64,000 nucleotides of DNA from Nonomuraea sediminis (lineage in GTDB: Bacteria > Actinomycetota > Actinomycetes > Streptosporangiales > Streptosporangiaceae). Below, piece after piece: positions 1-7,707 of the stretch. The stretch covers positions 558,001 to 622,000 of the forward strand of contig NZ_JAHDTI010000004.1 of assembly GCF_018531495.1 (NCBI RefSeq), written 5' to 3'. Each line of letters opens with the position of its first letter. Position 1 is the first letter of the stretch. Under the pieces are notes generated by a model that saw only the letters and a program-made list of their open reading frames with translations, had not been told where the DNA came from and ran no database searches. Made by a program: the position numbers and the translations under genes.

Positions 1-1
1 C

Positions 2-472
2 CTGATGCCCCGCTACGACAAGTCGCTCGGCAAGGACAAGTACGAGGTCGTGCCCATGCCCAAGGGCGCCAAGAACGCCGACGTGCTCGCCGAGGGCGGC
101 GCGATCTACCTGATGGCGGGCTCGCCCAACAACGCCGGCCAGGACGCCTTCGCCTCCTTCGCGATCTCGGCCGAGGGCCAGAAGATCGGCATGGAGGGCG
201 ACACCGCGTACATCGTGCAGCTGCCGGTCAACAAGACCGTCGACATCAGCCAGGTGCGCCCCGACCCGCGCTGGAAGACCTACGCCGACGTCTACCAGAG
301 CTCGGGCCACTACCCGCCGTCGGTCCCCAACTGGACACCCATCCGGCAGGCCACCGCCGACACCGTCAACGCCGTGGTCGCCGACTGCGGCCTGGACCTG
401 AAGGGCGAGCTGCAGAAGCTGGACACCAAACTCGCCGGGATCCTGGCCGAGCAGGGCGTCGCCGCGTCATGA
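2..472 (+). CDS. Sugar ABC transporter substrate-binding protein, C-terminal part
   Basis: This reading frame is open at the left edge, so the N-terminus with signal peptide and lipobox is outside the window. The visible 150-odd residues resemble the C-terminal lobe of family 1 (MalE/UgpB-like) binding proteins: a segment in which the protein supplies a ligand-pocket strand, then a helix with the motif FASFAISAEGQKIG, and a typical ending in which a helix packs back. The stop overlaps the start of the first permease gene by four bases (ATGA), so it is translationally coupled to the importer. The GH29 gene at the end of the operon suggests a fucose-containing oligosaccharide as ligand; that part is inference. 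Confidence 0.85.
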   Translation: MMPRYDKSLGKDKYEVVPMPKGAKNADVLAEGGAIYLMAGSPNNAGQDAFASFAISAEGQKIGMEGDTAYIVQLPVNKTVDISQVRPDPRWKTYADVYQSSGHYPPSVPNWTPIRQATADTVNAVVADCGLDLKGELQKLDTKLAGILAEQGVAAS

Positions 473-1389
473 CGGCGGTGGAGGTGGAACCGGCCGCTCT
501 CGCGACGCAGGAGCGCGCGAGCGGCCGGCTCGGGCGCTGGTGGGTGCCGTGGCTGTTCCTGGCCCCCGCGCTGGTGCTGTTCCTGTACTTCAAGTTCATC
601 CCCATGGGCAACGCCCTGGTGATGTCGTTCCAGAACGTGCAGCCCTTCCTCGGCAACCAGTGGGTGGGCGGGGACAACTACGTCAAGGTCGTCACCTCCG
701 ACGGCTTCCAGCAGGCCGCCTGGCACACCGTGCTGCTCGCGGTCTTCCAGACGGCCGGCTCGATGCTGCTCGGGCTGGTGCTCGCGCTGCTGATGGAGGG
801 GCAGAGCCGCAGGCTGAGCTTCATCCGCTCGGCGGCGTTCCTGCCGGTCGTGGTGCCGATGGCGGTCATCGCCGAGCTGTGGCGGATCATGTACCACCCG
901 ACCGGCGACGGCATGCTGAACTCGCTGCTCGGCCTGGTCGGGCTCGGGCCCTCCGGGTTCATCAACGACCCGCACACCTCGATGGCCTCGGTCATCGCCA
1001 CCGGGATCTGGCGGGGCGCGCCGTACGACATGATGATCTTCCTGGCCGGGCTGGCGGGGGTCAACAGGGACCTGTACGAGGCGGCGATCGTCGACGGCGC
1101 GTCGCGGTGGCGGCGGCTGCTGCACGTGACGCTGCCGGGGCTGCGCTCGGTGTTCTCGATCCTGTTCATCCTGGCGGCCATTCGTGGCCTGCGCGTCTTC
1201 ACCGAGGTCTACCTGCTGACGAACGGCGGGCCGAACGGTTCGACCGAGGTCGTCATGACCCTGATCACCAAGCTGGGGCTGGAGCAGAACCGGCTGGGCG
1301 TGGCCTCCGCGGGGGCGGTGCTGCTGTTCCTGGCCACGCTGCTGCTGACCGTCGTCGTGTCCGTGCTGAGGCGGAGGGAGAGGGAATGA
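469..1389 (+). CDS. Sugar ABC transporter permease (MalF/UgpA-like)
   Basis: A 306-residue inner-membrane permease with six predicted transmembrane helices, the first at about residues 25-45. The EAA loop that contacts the ATPase is clear: YEAAIVDGAS begins at about residue 203, followed by a leucine-proline turn. The length is normal for a LacF/UgpA-type subunit. The ATG overlaps the upstream stop, and its own stop overlaps the next permease start, so the three importer genes are tightly coupled. No ATPase gene accompanies them; in actinobacteria such importers commonly share the MsiK ATPase. Confidence 0.93.
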   Translation: MTAVEVEPAALATQERASGRLGRWWVPWLFLAPALVLFLYFKFIPMGNALVMSFQNVQPFLGNQWVGGDNYVKVVTSDGFQQAAWHTVLLAVFQTAGSMLLGLVLALLMEGQSRRLSFIRSAAFLPVVVPMAVIAELWRIMYHPTGDGMLNSLLGLVGLGPSGFINDPHTSMASVIATGIWRGAPYDMMIFLAGLAGVNRDLYEAAIVDGASRWRRLLHVTLPGLRSVFSILFILAAIRGLRVFTEVYLLTNGGPNGSTEVVMTLITKLGLEQNRLGVASAGAVLLFLATLLLTVVVSVLRRRERE

Positions 1390-2252
1390 GCGCGGCCAGC
1401 GAGACCGCACTCGGGCTCAAGGAGAGCAGGACGCCGTCGGCGCGGCTGCTCAAACTCGTCGTCTACGCGCTGGTCCTGGTGGTGTTCGCCGGGCCGCTGC
1501 TGGCGCTGCTCGTCAGCGCGTTCAACCACGTCTCCGACCCGACCCAGCTCAGCGTCGTGCCCTCGCGCCCGACGCTGGACAACTTCGCGGTCGCGGTTGA
1601 CCACGGGGTGCTGAAGTACCTGCTGAACTCCTTCTTCGTGGTCGGGTTCGGGCTGCTGCTGCAGGTGGTGGTCTCGACGCTGGCCTCCTACGCGCTGGCC
1701 CGCAAGCGCTTCCCGTTCATGACGATCGTGTTCGTGGCGATCCTGGCCACGCTCATGCTGCCGGAGGAGATCCTGGCGATTCCGCTGTCGCTGATCCTGT
1801 CGGACCTGCCGGTGCTGCACATCAACCTGATCGGCACGCTGGCCGGGATCATCGTGCCGGTGGGCGCGTGGGCGTTCTCCATCCTGGTCATGACGGAGTT
1901 CATGCGGGACGTGCCACGCGAGTTGGAGGAGGCGGCGCGGATCGACGGGGCGGGGGAACTGCGGATCTTCGCCCAGATCATCCTGCCGATGTGCCGTCCG
2001 GCGCTGGGCGTCATCGGGGTGTTCGGGTTCACCATGATCTGGGACCAGTACCTGCTGCCGATGCTGGTGGCCGGCGACTCCTCGACGTACACGCTGCCGC
2101 TGGCGCTGCGCACGCTGCGGATCGACCCGATCGTGACGCCGGGGGTGGTGATGGCGGCCTCGTTGCTGGCGCTGCTGCCGTCGGTGATCGTTTTCCTGTT
2201 CTTCCAGCGTTCTTTCGTGCATGGCCTGTCGTCGGGCGCCCTGAAGGGATGA
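1386..2252 (+). CDS. Sugar ABC transporter permease (MalG-like)
   Basis: A 288-residue second permease of the same importer. A transmembrane helix lies near residues 20-45, and the EAA motif reads EEAARIDGAG at residues 181-190. The C-terminus (FFQRSFVHGLSSGALKG) is the usual MalG-type ending, in which the tail carries the conserved G-x-x-x-GA-x-KG pattern. The start chosen is the ATG that overlaps the previous stop by four bases. The GH29 gene begins seven bases after its stop, so the catabolic enzyme is in the same transcript. Confidence 0.93.
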   Translation: MSAASETALGLKESRTPSARLLKLVVYALVLVVFAGPLLALLVSAFNHVSDPTQLSVVPSRPTLDNFAVAVDHGVLKYLLNSFFVVGFGLLLQVVVSTLASYALARKRFPFMTIVFVAILATLMLPEEILAIPLSLILSDLPVLHINLIGTLAGIIVPVGAWAFSILVMTEFMRDVPRELEEAARIDGAGELRIFAQIILPMCRPALGVIGVFGFTMIWDQYLLPMLVAGDSSTYTLPLALRTLRIDPIVTPGVVMAASLLALLPSVIVFLFFQRSFVHGLSSGALKG

Positions 2253-2258
2253 TTTTTC

Positions 2259-3473
2259 GTGAACTGGTTCGTCAATGATCGTTTTGGAATGTTCGTGCAT
2301 TGGGGGGCATATTCGCTGGCCGCCCGGCACGAGTGGGTGAAGACGCGGGAGAAACTGACCGACGCGCAATACCAGCCGTATGTCGACCATTTCTCGCCGG
2401 ACCTGTACGACCCCGTCGCGTGGGCGCGGACCGCCAAGGCGGCGGGCATGCGATACGTGGTGCTGACCACCAAGCACCACGACGGTTTCTGCCTGTGGGA
2501 CAGCGACCTGACCGACTACAAGGCCTCCCGTGACCTGGTCGAACCGTTCGTGGCGGCGTGCCGGGCCGAGGGGTTGAAGGTGGGCTTCTACCACTCGCTG
2601 ATCGACTGGCACCACCCCGAGTTCCCCGTGGACGGGACCCATCCCCAGCGCGATGTCAGACCCCTTCCCGAGCGTGACATCTCGGTTTACCGGCGATATC
2701 TGCACGGCCAGGTCAAGGAACTGCTGACCCGTTATGGAACGGTCGACTATCTGTTCTTCGACTTCTCCTACGCCGGCCGGAGCGATTTCTGGGGCGGAAA
2801 GGGCCCCGAGGACTGGGGATCGAAAGAACTGCTGGCGATGGTGCGCGAACTGCAGCCCGGCATCCTCGTCAATGACCGGCTCGGTATCCCCGGCGACTTC
2901 GTCACCCCTGAGCAGTACCAGCCCTCCGCGCCCATGCCGGGACTCTGGGAGGCCTGCCAGACGCTCAACGGCAGCTGGGGGTACGACCGCGACAACCTCG
3001 ACTACAAGAGCGCAGACCTGCTGGTGAAGATGCTGGTCGACGGCGTGTCCAAGGGTGGCAACCTGCTGCTCAACGTCGGCCCCGACGGGCGCGGCCGGAT
3101 CGACCCGCGCGCCACCGCGCTGCTGGCCGACATCGGCGGCTGGATGGACCTGCACGAGCGCTCCATCCGCGGATGCGGTCCCGCGGAGTATCCCGCCCCG
3201 CCCGACTGCCGCTACACCCGCCGCGGCGACCGGCTCTACCTGCACCTGTTCAGCTGGCCGCTGCGCCACGTGCACCTGCCGGGGCTGGCGGGCAAGGTGC
3301 GCTACACGCAGTTGCTCAACGACGCCTCGGAGATCAGGTTCGTCAGCACGGACCCGGACCAGGAAGCCCAGAACACCCGGATGGGCGGACAGGCGCCGGG
3401 CACGCTCACGCTGGAGCTGCCGGTGCAACGCCCCGACGTCCTGGTGCCCGTCGTCGAACTCTTCCTGGAGTGA
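2259..3473 (+). CDS. Alpha-L-fucosidase, GH29 family, intracellular
   Basis: A 404-residue glycoside hydrolase expected to release L-fucose from imported oligosaccharides. The N-terminus shows the GH29 hallmarks: FGMFVHWGAYS near residue 9, then KHHDGFCLWDS, which builds the substrate pocket. The likely catalytic nucleophile is Asp168 in YLFFDFSYAG. There is no signal peptide, so it acts in the cytoplasm on sugars brought in by the importer just upstream. It lacks the usual C-terminal carbohydrate-binding extension beyond a short beta domain. The start is a GTG seven bases after the permease stop. GH29 also covers fucosidase-like enzymes acting on other 6-deoxy sugars, so the exact substrate is open. 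Confidence 0.88.
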   Translation: MNWFVNDRFGMFVHWGAYSLAARHEWVKTREKLTDAQYQPYVDHFSPDLYDPVAWARTAKAAGMRYVVLTTKHHDGFCLWDSDLTDYKASRDLVEPFVAACRAEGLKVGFYHSLIDWHHPEFPVDGTHPQRDVRPLPERDISVYRRYLHGQVKELLTRYGTVDYLFFDFSYAGRSDFWGGKGPEDWGSKELLAMVRELQPGILVNDRLGIPGDFVTPEQYQPSAPMPGLWEACQTLNGSWGYDRDNLDYKSADLLVKMLVDGVSKGGNLLLNVGPDGRGRIDPRATALLADIGGWMDLHERSIRGCGPAEYPAPPDCRYTRRGDRLYLHLFSWPLRHVHLPGLAGKVRYTQLLNDASEIRFVSTDPDQEAQNTRMGGQAPGTLTLELPVQRPDVLVPVVELFLE

Positions 3474-3611
3474 TATGTAGGAAAATTTCTACGACTCGCG
3501 GGGACCCCGAGATGGTTCCGTCGTATTTGCCGTCCCTTGGCGTCGGGGGACGCGTGGTGGGGGTATGTCCTCCCGCACGGAGTGATCTTTGAGCCCAGGG
3601 GGAGTTCAACC

Positions 3612-3896
3612 ATGTACGCAACGGTACGGCGATACGAAGGGGTAACCGATCCCGCCGAGGCGGGACGCCGGGTGAGCGAGGGCTTCGTGCCGCTCATCAG
3701 CCAGGTCCCCGGGTTCGTGGCTTACTACTGGGTCGACGCTGGAGATGGGGTGATGCTTTCCACCAGCGTCTACGAGGATCGAGCTGGAGCCGAGGAATCC
3801 ACCAGAAGGGCCGCGGACTTCGTGCGGGATCAGCTCGCCTCCCTGCTCCCGAACCCTCCCCAGGTCACGGCGGGCGAGGTTGTAGCGTCCGGGTAA
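3612..3896 (+). CDS. Small antibiotic-biosynthesis-monooxygenase-like (ABM fold) protein
   Basis: A 94-residue protein resembling the dimeric alpha-beta barrel (ABM/Dabb) superfamily: an N-terminal strand MYATVRRYEGV, a helix from about residues 17-32, the strand FVAYYWVDAG, then STSVYEDRAGAEES followed by a long helix. Such proteins include quinol monooxygenases and many of unknown function. The ATG is chosen because a GGGGGAG ribosome-binding site lies seven bases upstream; an in-frame extension further upstream has no such site. It stands alone between the GH29 operon and the secreted peptide gene, so context gives no clue to substrate. Confidence 0.7.
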   Translation: MYATVRRYEGVTDPAEAGRRVSEGFVPLISQVPGFVAYYWVDAGDGVMLSTSVYEDRAGAEESTRRAADFVRDQLASLLPNPPQVTAGEVVASG

Positions 3897-4049
3897 CGCC
3901 ACCTCCGATCTCCCACCCGGCTTGCCTGAGGCAGCGGCGGCAGTTGACGGCCACCATGGTCCCACGCGGCACCCTGGAGGAGCGGGAACGCACTACGGCG
4001 AACATGACGCAACTGGGATCCAAGAGAGTCCCAAGCCCGCGCATGTTCC

Positions 4050-4244
4050 ATGAACCCCATGACAAACAACATGTTCGCGGCCCGACGAGTGCGCCGCGCC
4101 CTGGCTCTCGTTCTGCTGGCCGGCTCCGCGATGTTCGCCGTCGGTACGACGACGAGCAGCCCCGCCTACGCGTGGAACCCGGCCGACGACGGCTGGCACC
4201 GCTGCCTCATTGACGGTAAGTGGATGTGGTGCAAGGACTTCTAA
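4050..4244 (+). CDS. Small secreted Trp/Cys-rich peptide
   Basis: A 64-residue precursor with a clear Sec signal peptide: arginines at the N-terminus (AARRVRR), a hydrophobic core ALALVLLAGSAMFAVG, and a cleavage site after SPAYA. The predicted mature peptide is about 23 residues, starts WNPADDGWHRC, and holds four tryptophans and two cysteines that could form one disulphide. In-frame ATGs at codons 4 and 8 are alternative starts; I see no strong ribosome-binding site before any of them. No immunity or processing gene is adjacent. It could be a signalling or antimicrobial peptide, or a small cell-wall-associated protein; I do not recognise a family. Confidence 0.6.
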   Translation: MNPMTNNMFAARRVRRALALVLLAGSAMFAVGTTTSSPAYAWNPADDGWHRCLIDGKWMWCKDF

Positions 4245-4293
4245 ACCCGACCCTCGCGGCTGCTTGATCGATGTCGAGGCCGGCCCGGATGCT

Positions 4294-4320
4294 CTCGCGA
4301 CCGCGGGGTGGGGTCGCGAG
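4294..4320 (+). terminator. Hairpin downstream of the secreted peptide gene
   Basis: A perfect 9-bp inverted repeat, CTCGCGACC and GGTCGCGAG, with a 9-nt loop, lies 50 bp after the peptide stop. It has no U-tract, so it would be an actinomycete-type U-less terminator rather than a canonical one. Confidence 0.45.
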
Positions 4321-4410
4321 GGAGGTTGATCTCTGCTCGCGCATGGCTCGTGACCTCTGTCATGCAGCGTCTGGACCCGCCGCGAGCCGACATGACCGAT
4401 AACCCAGCCA

Positions 4411-4451
4411 AAACAAGCAAAAAGCCAGGTCAGACGATGTCTGGCCTGGCT
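4411..4451 (-). terminator. Intrinsic terminator of tRNA-Arg
   Basis: A 13-bp stem (4423-4435 with 4439-4451, one G-T pair) closed by a 3-nt loop. Read on the minus strand it is followed by a T-rich tract, TTTTTGCTTGTTTTG. It lies 9 bp beyond the 3' end of the tRNA gene, the right place and direction to end that transcript. It is the only textbook rho-independent terminator I found in the window. Confidence 0.85.
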
Positions 4452-4460
4452 GGTGGTGAG

Positions 4461-4532
4461 TGCCCCCTGTAGGATTCGAACCTACGCACCCGGCTCCGGA
4501 GGCCGGTGCTCTATCCCCTGAGCTAAGGGGGC
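4461..4532 (-). tRNA. tRNA-Arg (anticodon CCG)
   Basis: A 72-nt cloverleaf on the minus strand. The acceptor stem GCCCCCT pairs with AGGGGGC and the discriminator base is A. The D arm is GCTC/GAGC with an 8-nt loop. The anticodon stem CCGGC/GCCGG encloses loop CTCCGGA, giving anticodon CCG, which reads CGG. The variable loop is 4 nt and the T arm is GTAGG-TTCGAAT-CCTAC. The 3' CCA is not encoded. CGG is a common arginine codon in high-GC actinomycetes. Confidence 0.97.
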
Positions 4533-4649
4533 CCAACGGTCCCCAAGGTTATCAGTACTCGGCCACCACTCGTCACCACGATAAAGGTCCGGGCACACAT
4601 CCGTCGAAAGCCGCGCGTGACCACCCTGCCACGGGTTAGCTTGGCGGCC

Positions 4650-5036
4650 GTGGGCGAGGTGTTGGGCAGGGTTCTGGTCGTGGACGATGACGAGGTCATC
4701 CGTCAGCTCATCGCGGTTAACCTCACCTTGGAGGGGTTCGAGGTCGAGACCGCCACCGACGGGCAGGACTGCCTGGAACGCGTGCAGGTGGTCAGGCCCG
4801 ACGTCGTCACGCTGGATGTGATGATGCCCTGCCTGGACGGGTGGGTGACGGCGCACCGGCTGCGTACCGAGGAGGCGACCAGCCATATCAAGGTCGTCCT
4901 GATCACCGCTCGGGCGCAGGACGACGACCGCAGGCGCGGCCTGGGCATCGGCGTCGACGCCTATCTCACCAAGCCGTTCGATCCCGCCGAGCTCATCGAG
5001 GTGGTCCGCGACCTCGCCGGCCGTACCCGCGACTGA
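4650..5036 (+). CDS. Single-domain response regulator (receiver only)
   Basis: About 128 residues forming a complete CheY-like receiver and nothing else. The acidic pocket is VVDDDE near residue 12, the phospho-acceptor is Asp56 in TLDVMMP, the switch threonine lies in LITARAQ, and the conserved lysine in YLTKPFDP. There is no output domain, so it must act through protein contacts, and no histidine kinase is nearby. Similar receiver proteins beside a tRNA-Arg gene are, to my recollection, conserved in actinomycetes. Several GTG codons could start it (4617, 4650, 4659); none has a good ribosome-binding site. Confidence 0.85.
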   Translation: MGEVLGRVLVVDDDEVIRQLIAVNLTLEGFEVETATDGQDCLERVQVVRPDVVTLDVMMPCLDGWVTAHRLRTEEATSHIKVVLITARAQDDDRRRGLGIGVDAYLTKPFDPAELIEVVRDLAGRTRD

Positions 5037-5140
5037 CCGTTCAGCGGCCGGCTGTTCCGCGACTGGCCGTCGCCGGCCGAGGGCGGGCGCACGGTTCAGG
5101 GGACCGTGTACGGCGTGGCCAGAGGGCCGTGCTCAAGGCC

Positions 5141-5256
5141 ACGATGGGCGGCGACGGGCGGCGACGGGCGGCGACGGGCGGCGACGGGCGGCGGCGGGCC
5201 ACGGTGGGCGGCGGTGGGCGGCGGTGGGCGGCGATGGGCCACGGTGGGTCACGGTC
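5141..5256. repeat. 10-bp G-rich tandem array
   Basis: About eleven consecutive 10-bp units of form RCGRYGGGCS; several are identical copies of GCGACGGGCG and others are degenerate (GCGGTGGGCG, ACGGTGGGTC). GGG runs recur every 10 bp, which fits a G-quadruplex pattern with 7-nt loops on the plus strand. The array fills most of the 235-bp gap between the convergent receiver and FAD oxidoreductase genes, so it is at the 3' end of both. I see no other feature in this gap. Confidence 0.85.
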
Positions 5257-5271
5257 CGGGTGCCCTCGAGG

Positions 5272-6546
5272 TCATGCCGCCGCAGCCTCCGAGCCGAGCA
5301 GCGTGCCCAAGGAAGGCCCGGGCAGGGCGGGCATGGGGGAGCCCCGCAGGATCTCCCTGGCGCGTTCGCTGACGGGCTCCAGGACAGCCGAGGTGCTGTG
5401 CATCGTCAGGTACGGGATCACGGCCGGGAGTAGCGAGGGGTCCTGGGATGCGGCACGCAGGATGAGGTCGGGGGCGAGCGGCCCCGACAGCTCCAGCGGC
5501 AGCCCGGCCCACTGCCGGCGCATCACCTCGTCGTTGAGCAGCGCGTCGTGGAACCACGGCCGCAGGTGCCGTTCGCACCACGCATCCAATGCGCATGCCC
5601 AGGCTGAGGGCGGGCAGGAGCCGACGATGTCCGTCATGGCGATCGCGGAGGCGATGCCGAGCGAGACGCCCCGGCCGCCGGTCGGGTTGGTGGTGCAGAC
5701 GGAGTCGCCGATCGACAGCACCCGGGTCACGCCAGAGAAGGGCTGGCCGCGGTAGCTGTTGAAGAGGTTGGCCGAGATGCGCACGGGCCCGATGGGCTCC
5801 GCGCGTTCGGTGGAGATCCAGTCCGCGGCCACGGGGTGGGCCCGCAGGGCGGCCGAGAAGGCCGAGGGATGCCGCAGCGCGGACAGGGCGGCGGTGTTGT
5901 CCTTGGGGAGCACGATCAACGGGGCGAAGACGCCGTCGTCCTGGATGAAGACGATGAGCGCGTACCCGTCGTGCCCCATCGCGTAGCCAGGGGGAGAGTT
6001 GACGGGCCCCGCGGCGGCCCCGGGCAGCAGCCGGTAGCTCCTGGACACCCCCACGATCCCGCTGTCGCACCCCTCGGCGGCGGGGCGGAAGGCCCGCGTC
6101 ACCCGGCTGGTACGTCCGGCCGCGTCCACCACCAGGTCGAACTCCAGGCCGACGCCGTCGACCGTCAACGAGACCAGATCCCCGGGAGTGACCCGATCCA
6201 CGTGGCCGTGGACGAAACTCACCCCGGGCTCGGCGACGGCCGCCGCCCGGAGGGCGCGTTCGAAGGTGGAGCGCCGGCACCGCAGCACCATCCCGTCGCC
6301 CTCCCCGAACGGCTCGGCCCCCGCGGCCACGATCGCGTCGAGCACGTCGGGCAGCCGCTCCCGCAGCAGGTTGCGCGCCATCGACCGGAACAGGTGCGGA
6401 TGCTCGAACTGCATGACGCCGCGCCGCCGCCACGAGTCGCCGGGCCCGGGGTCGCGGTCGAACACGATCACCTCGTTCCCCTGCCGGGCCAGCGCCATGG
6501 CCGCCGTCAGTCCGCTCGGACCCGCACCGATCACTGCCACGCGCAT
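5272..6546 (-). CDS. FAD-dependent oxidoreductase (PHBH/geranylgeranyl reductase-like)
   Basis: A 424-residue flavoprotein. The dinucleotide-binding motif GAGPSG is at residues 7-12, followed by the acidic strand end VIVFDRDPG. The second FAD motif, SIGDSVCTTNPTGGRG, lies near residue 285. An arginine-rich segment (RRSTFERALR) matches the middle motif of this superfamily. The second ATG is preferred because GGGGG lies about six bases upstream. It diverges from a TetR gene over a 66-bp gap and is probably its target. Substrate unknown; related enzymes hydroxylate aromatic compounds or reduce isoprenoids. Confidence 0.8.
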   Translation of the reverse strand: MRVAVIGAGPSGLTAAMALARQGNEVIVFDRDPGPGDSWRRRGVMQFEHPHLFRSMARNLLRERLPDVLDAIVAAGAEPFGEGDGMVLRCRRSTFERALRAAAVAEPGVSFVHGHVDRVTPGDLVSLTVDGVGLEFDLVVDAAGRTSRVTRAFRPAAEGCDSGIVGVSRSYRLLPGAAAGPVNSPPGYAMGHDGYALIVFIQDDGVFAPLIVLPKDNTAALSALRHPSAFSAALRAHPVAADWISTERAEPIGPVRISANLFNSYRGQPFSGVTRVLSIGDSVCTTNPTGGRGVSLGIASAIAMTDIVGSCPPSAWACALDAWCERHLRPWFHDALLNDEVMRRQWAGLPLELSGPLAPDLILRAASQDPSLLPAVIPYLTMHSTSAVLEPVSERAREILRGSPMPALPGPSLGTLLGSEAAAA

Positions 6547-6560
6547 GGCAGCCCCCATCC

Positions 6561-6595
6561 GTTAGAATTCGATTCACCATAGAAGAATTCGTTAC
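6561..6595. promoter_or_regulatory. Candidate TetR operator in divergent promoter
   Basis: Two copies of AGAATTCG (6564-6571 and 6584-6591) lie 20 bp apart, two helical turns, each holding the palindrome GAATTC. They sit in the AT-richer gap between the divergent FAD oxidoreductase and TetR genes. The position and spacing suit autoregulation plus control of the oxidoreductase. Confidence 0.45.
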
Positions 6596-6612
6596 ATCGA
6601 AGGTAACCCCAA

Positions 6613-7254
6613 ATGGCTGAGCCCCGCAAGAGGGCCTACACCTCGCAGCTGCGTGCCGAGCAGGCCCGCCGTACCAGGAAGCAGATCGTGGACGCGGCGG
6701 CCGCGCTGTTCGCCGAGCGCGGCTACGGCGCGACGACGATCGACGCCGTCGCCGAGGCCGCGGGGGTGAGCCGCAAGACGGTCTTCACCTCGGTCGGCGG
6801 CAAGGTCGAGCTGATCAAACTGGCCTACGACTTCGCGATCGCGGGCGACGACGCGCCCGAGCCCATGGTCCAGCGCGAGGCGATCCGGGCACTGCAGGCC
6901 GAGCCGGATCCGCGCAAGGTGCTCACGGCCTATGCCGCGCTCGTGACCGAGATCGACGGGCGGATCACACCGGTCTACGTCGCGCTCGCGGGCGCGGCCC
7001 AGGTCGATCCCGACGCCGCCGCCCTGTTCGAGGAGTTGCAGCGGCAGCGGCTCGACGCGATGCGGATGCCCGCCGCCAAGCTGCGGGACGACCTGCGTCC
7101 CGGCCTCAGCGTGGAGCGCGCGGCCGACATTCTGTGGCTGCACAACGACCCGAGCCTGTACGACAAGCTGGTCCGGCAGCGTGGCTGGACCCCCGCCCAG
7201 TTCCGCGACTGGCTCGCCGAAGCACTCTGCGATCAGTTGGTGGGCACACCGTAA
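6613..7254 (+). CDS. TetR family transcriptional regulator
   Basis: A 213-residue regulator. The N-terminal helix-turn-helix covers about residues 20-66 (RKQIVDAAAALFAERGYGA then IDAVAEAAGVSRKTVFTSV). The C-terminal ligand domain is of the type with a TetR_C-like LWLHNDPSLYDKLV segment, seen in many actinomycete regulators. It is divergent from the FAD oxidoreductase gene, with candidate operator repeats between them, so I infer local autoregulation and control of that enzyme. The ligand is unknown. The ArsR gene follows 9 bp downstream and may be cotranscribed. Confidence 0.88.
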   Translation: MAEPRKRAYTSQLRAEQARRTRKQIVDAAAALFAERGYGATTIDAVAEAAGVSRKTVFTSVGGKVELIKLAYDFAIAGDDAPEPMVQREAIRALQAEPDPRKVLTAYAALVTEIDGRITPVYVALAGAAQVDPDAAALFEELQRQRLDAMRMPAAKLRDDLRPGLSVERAADILWLHNDPSLYDKLVRQRGWTPAQFRDWLAEALCDQLVGTP

Positions 7255-7263
7255 GGTCTTCTT

Positions 7264-7662
7264 ATGAAGCGAGCAGACGCGGCCCCGATCGAGAGCTGCA
7301 GCACCAGGGTCGTCGACGCCGAGCGGGTCGCGGCGGTCCGCACGCGCATGCCTGCCGAGACCGACCTGGCGGACACGGCCGACGTCTTCGGGTTGCTCGC
7401 CGATCCCGGCCGCCTGCGGCTGCTGCTCGCGCTGCTCGAGGGTGAGCTTTGCGTGTGCGACCTGGCCGTGGTCAGCGGCCTGAGCGAGTCCGCCACGTCC
7501 CACGCCCTGCGCCTGCTGCGCGCGCACCGGGTGGTGTCCGTACGGCGCGCGGGCCGGATGGCCTTCTACCGCCTCGACGACGCCCACGTCCGCATGCTCC
7601 TGGACCTGGCCGTGGCACATACCGAACACACCCAGGCAATTCACCCAGAACGCCAGGGGTGA
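7264..7662 (+). CDS. ArsR/SmtB family metal-sensing repressor
   Basis: A 132-residue winged-helix repressor. The recognition region SGLSESATSHALRLLRAHRVV is typical, and the alpha-3 metal motif ELCVCD is intact with Cys63, Cys65 and Asp66. An N-terminal Cys12 and C-terminal histidines (AHTEHTQAIH) could complete a CadC/CmtR-like or NmtR-like site for Cd, Pb, Ni or Zn. It lies 9 bp after the TetR gene. No metal exporter is adjacent in this window; the next gene downstream is an unknown protein. The metal cannot be decided from sequence alone. Confidence 0.88.
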   Translation: MKRADAAPIESCSTRVVDAERVAAVRTRMPAETDLADTADVFGLLADPGRLRLLLALLEGELCVCDLAVVSGLSESATSHALRLLRAHRVVSVRRAGRMAFYRLDDAHVRMLLDLAVAHTEHTQAIHPERQG

Positions 7663-7707
7663 TCGTCTTACGCTACGTGAGACGGATCACGGGGCGGAAG
7701 GACGCGC

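Noticed and set aside
1209..3428. Long minus-strand open frame across the importer and GH29 genes
   Set aside because: It is antisense to well-supported genes and its translation is low-complexity Arg/Gln/His-rich, the usual shadow of high-GC coding DNA.
4461..4532. tRNA 3' end as a phage attachment site
   Set aside because: No integrase and no second copy of the tRNA end were found in the window.
5141..5256. G-rich tandem array as a replication origin or iteron set
   Set aside because: No replication initiator gene, DnaA boxes or AT-rich unwinding region are near it.
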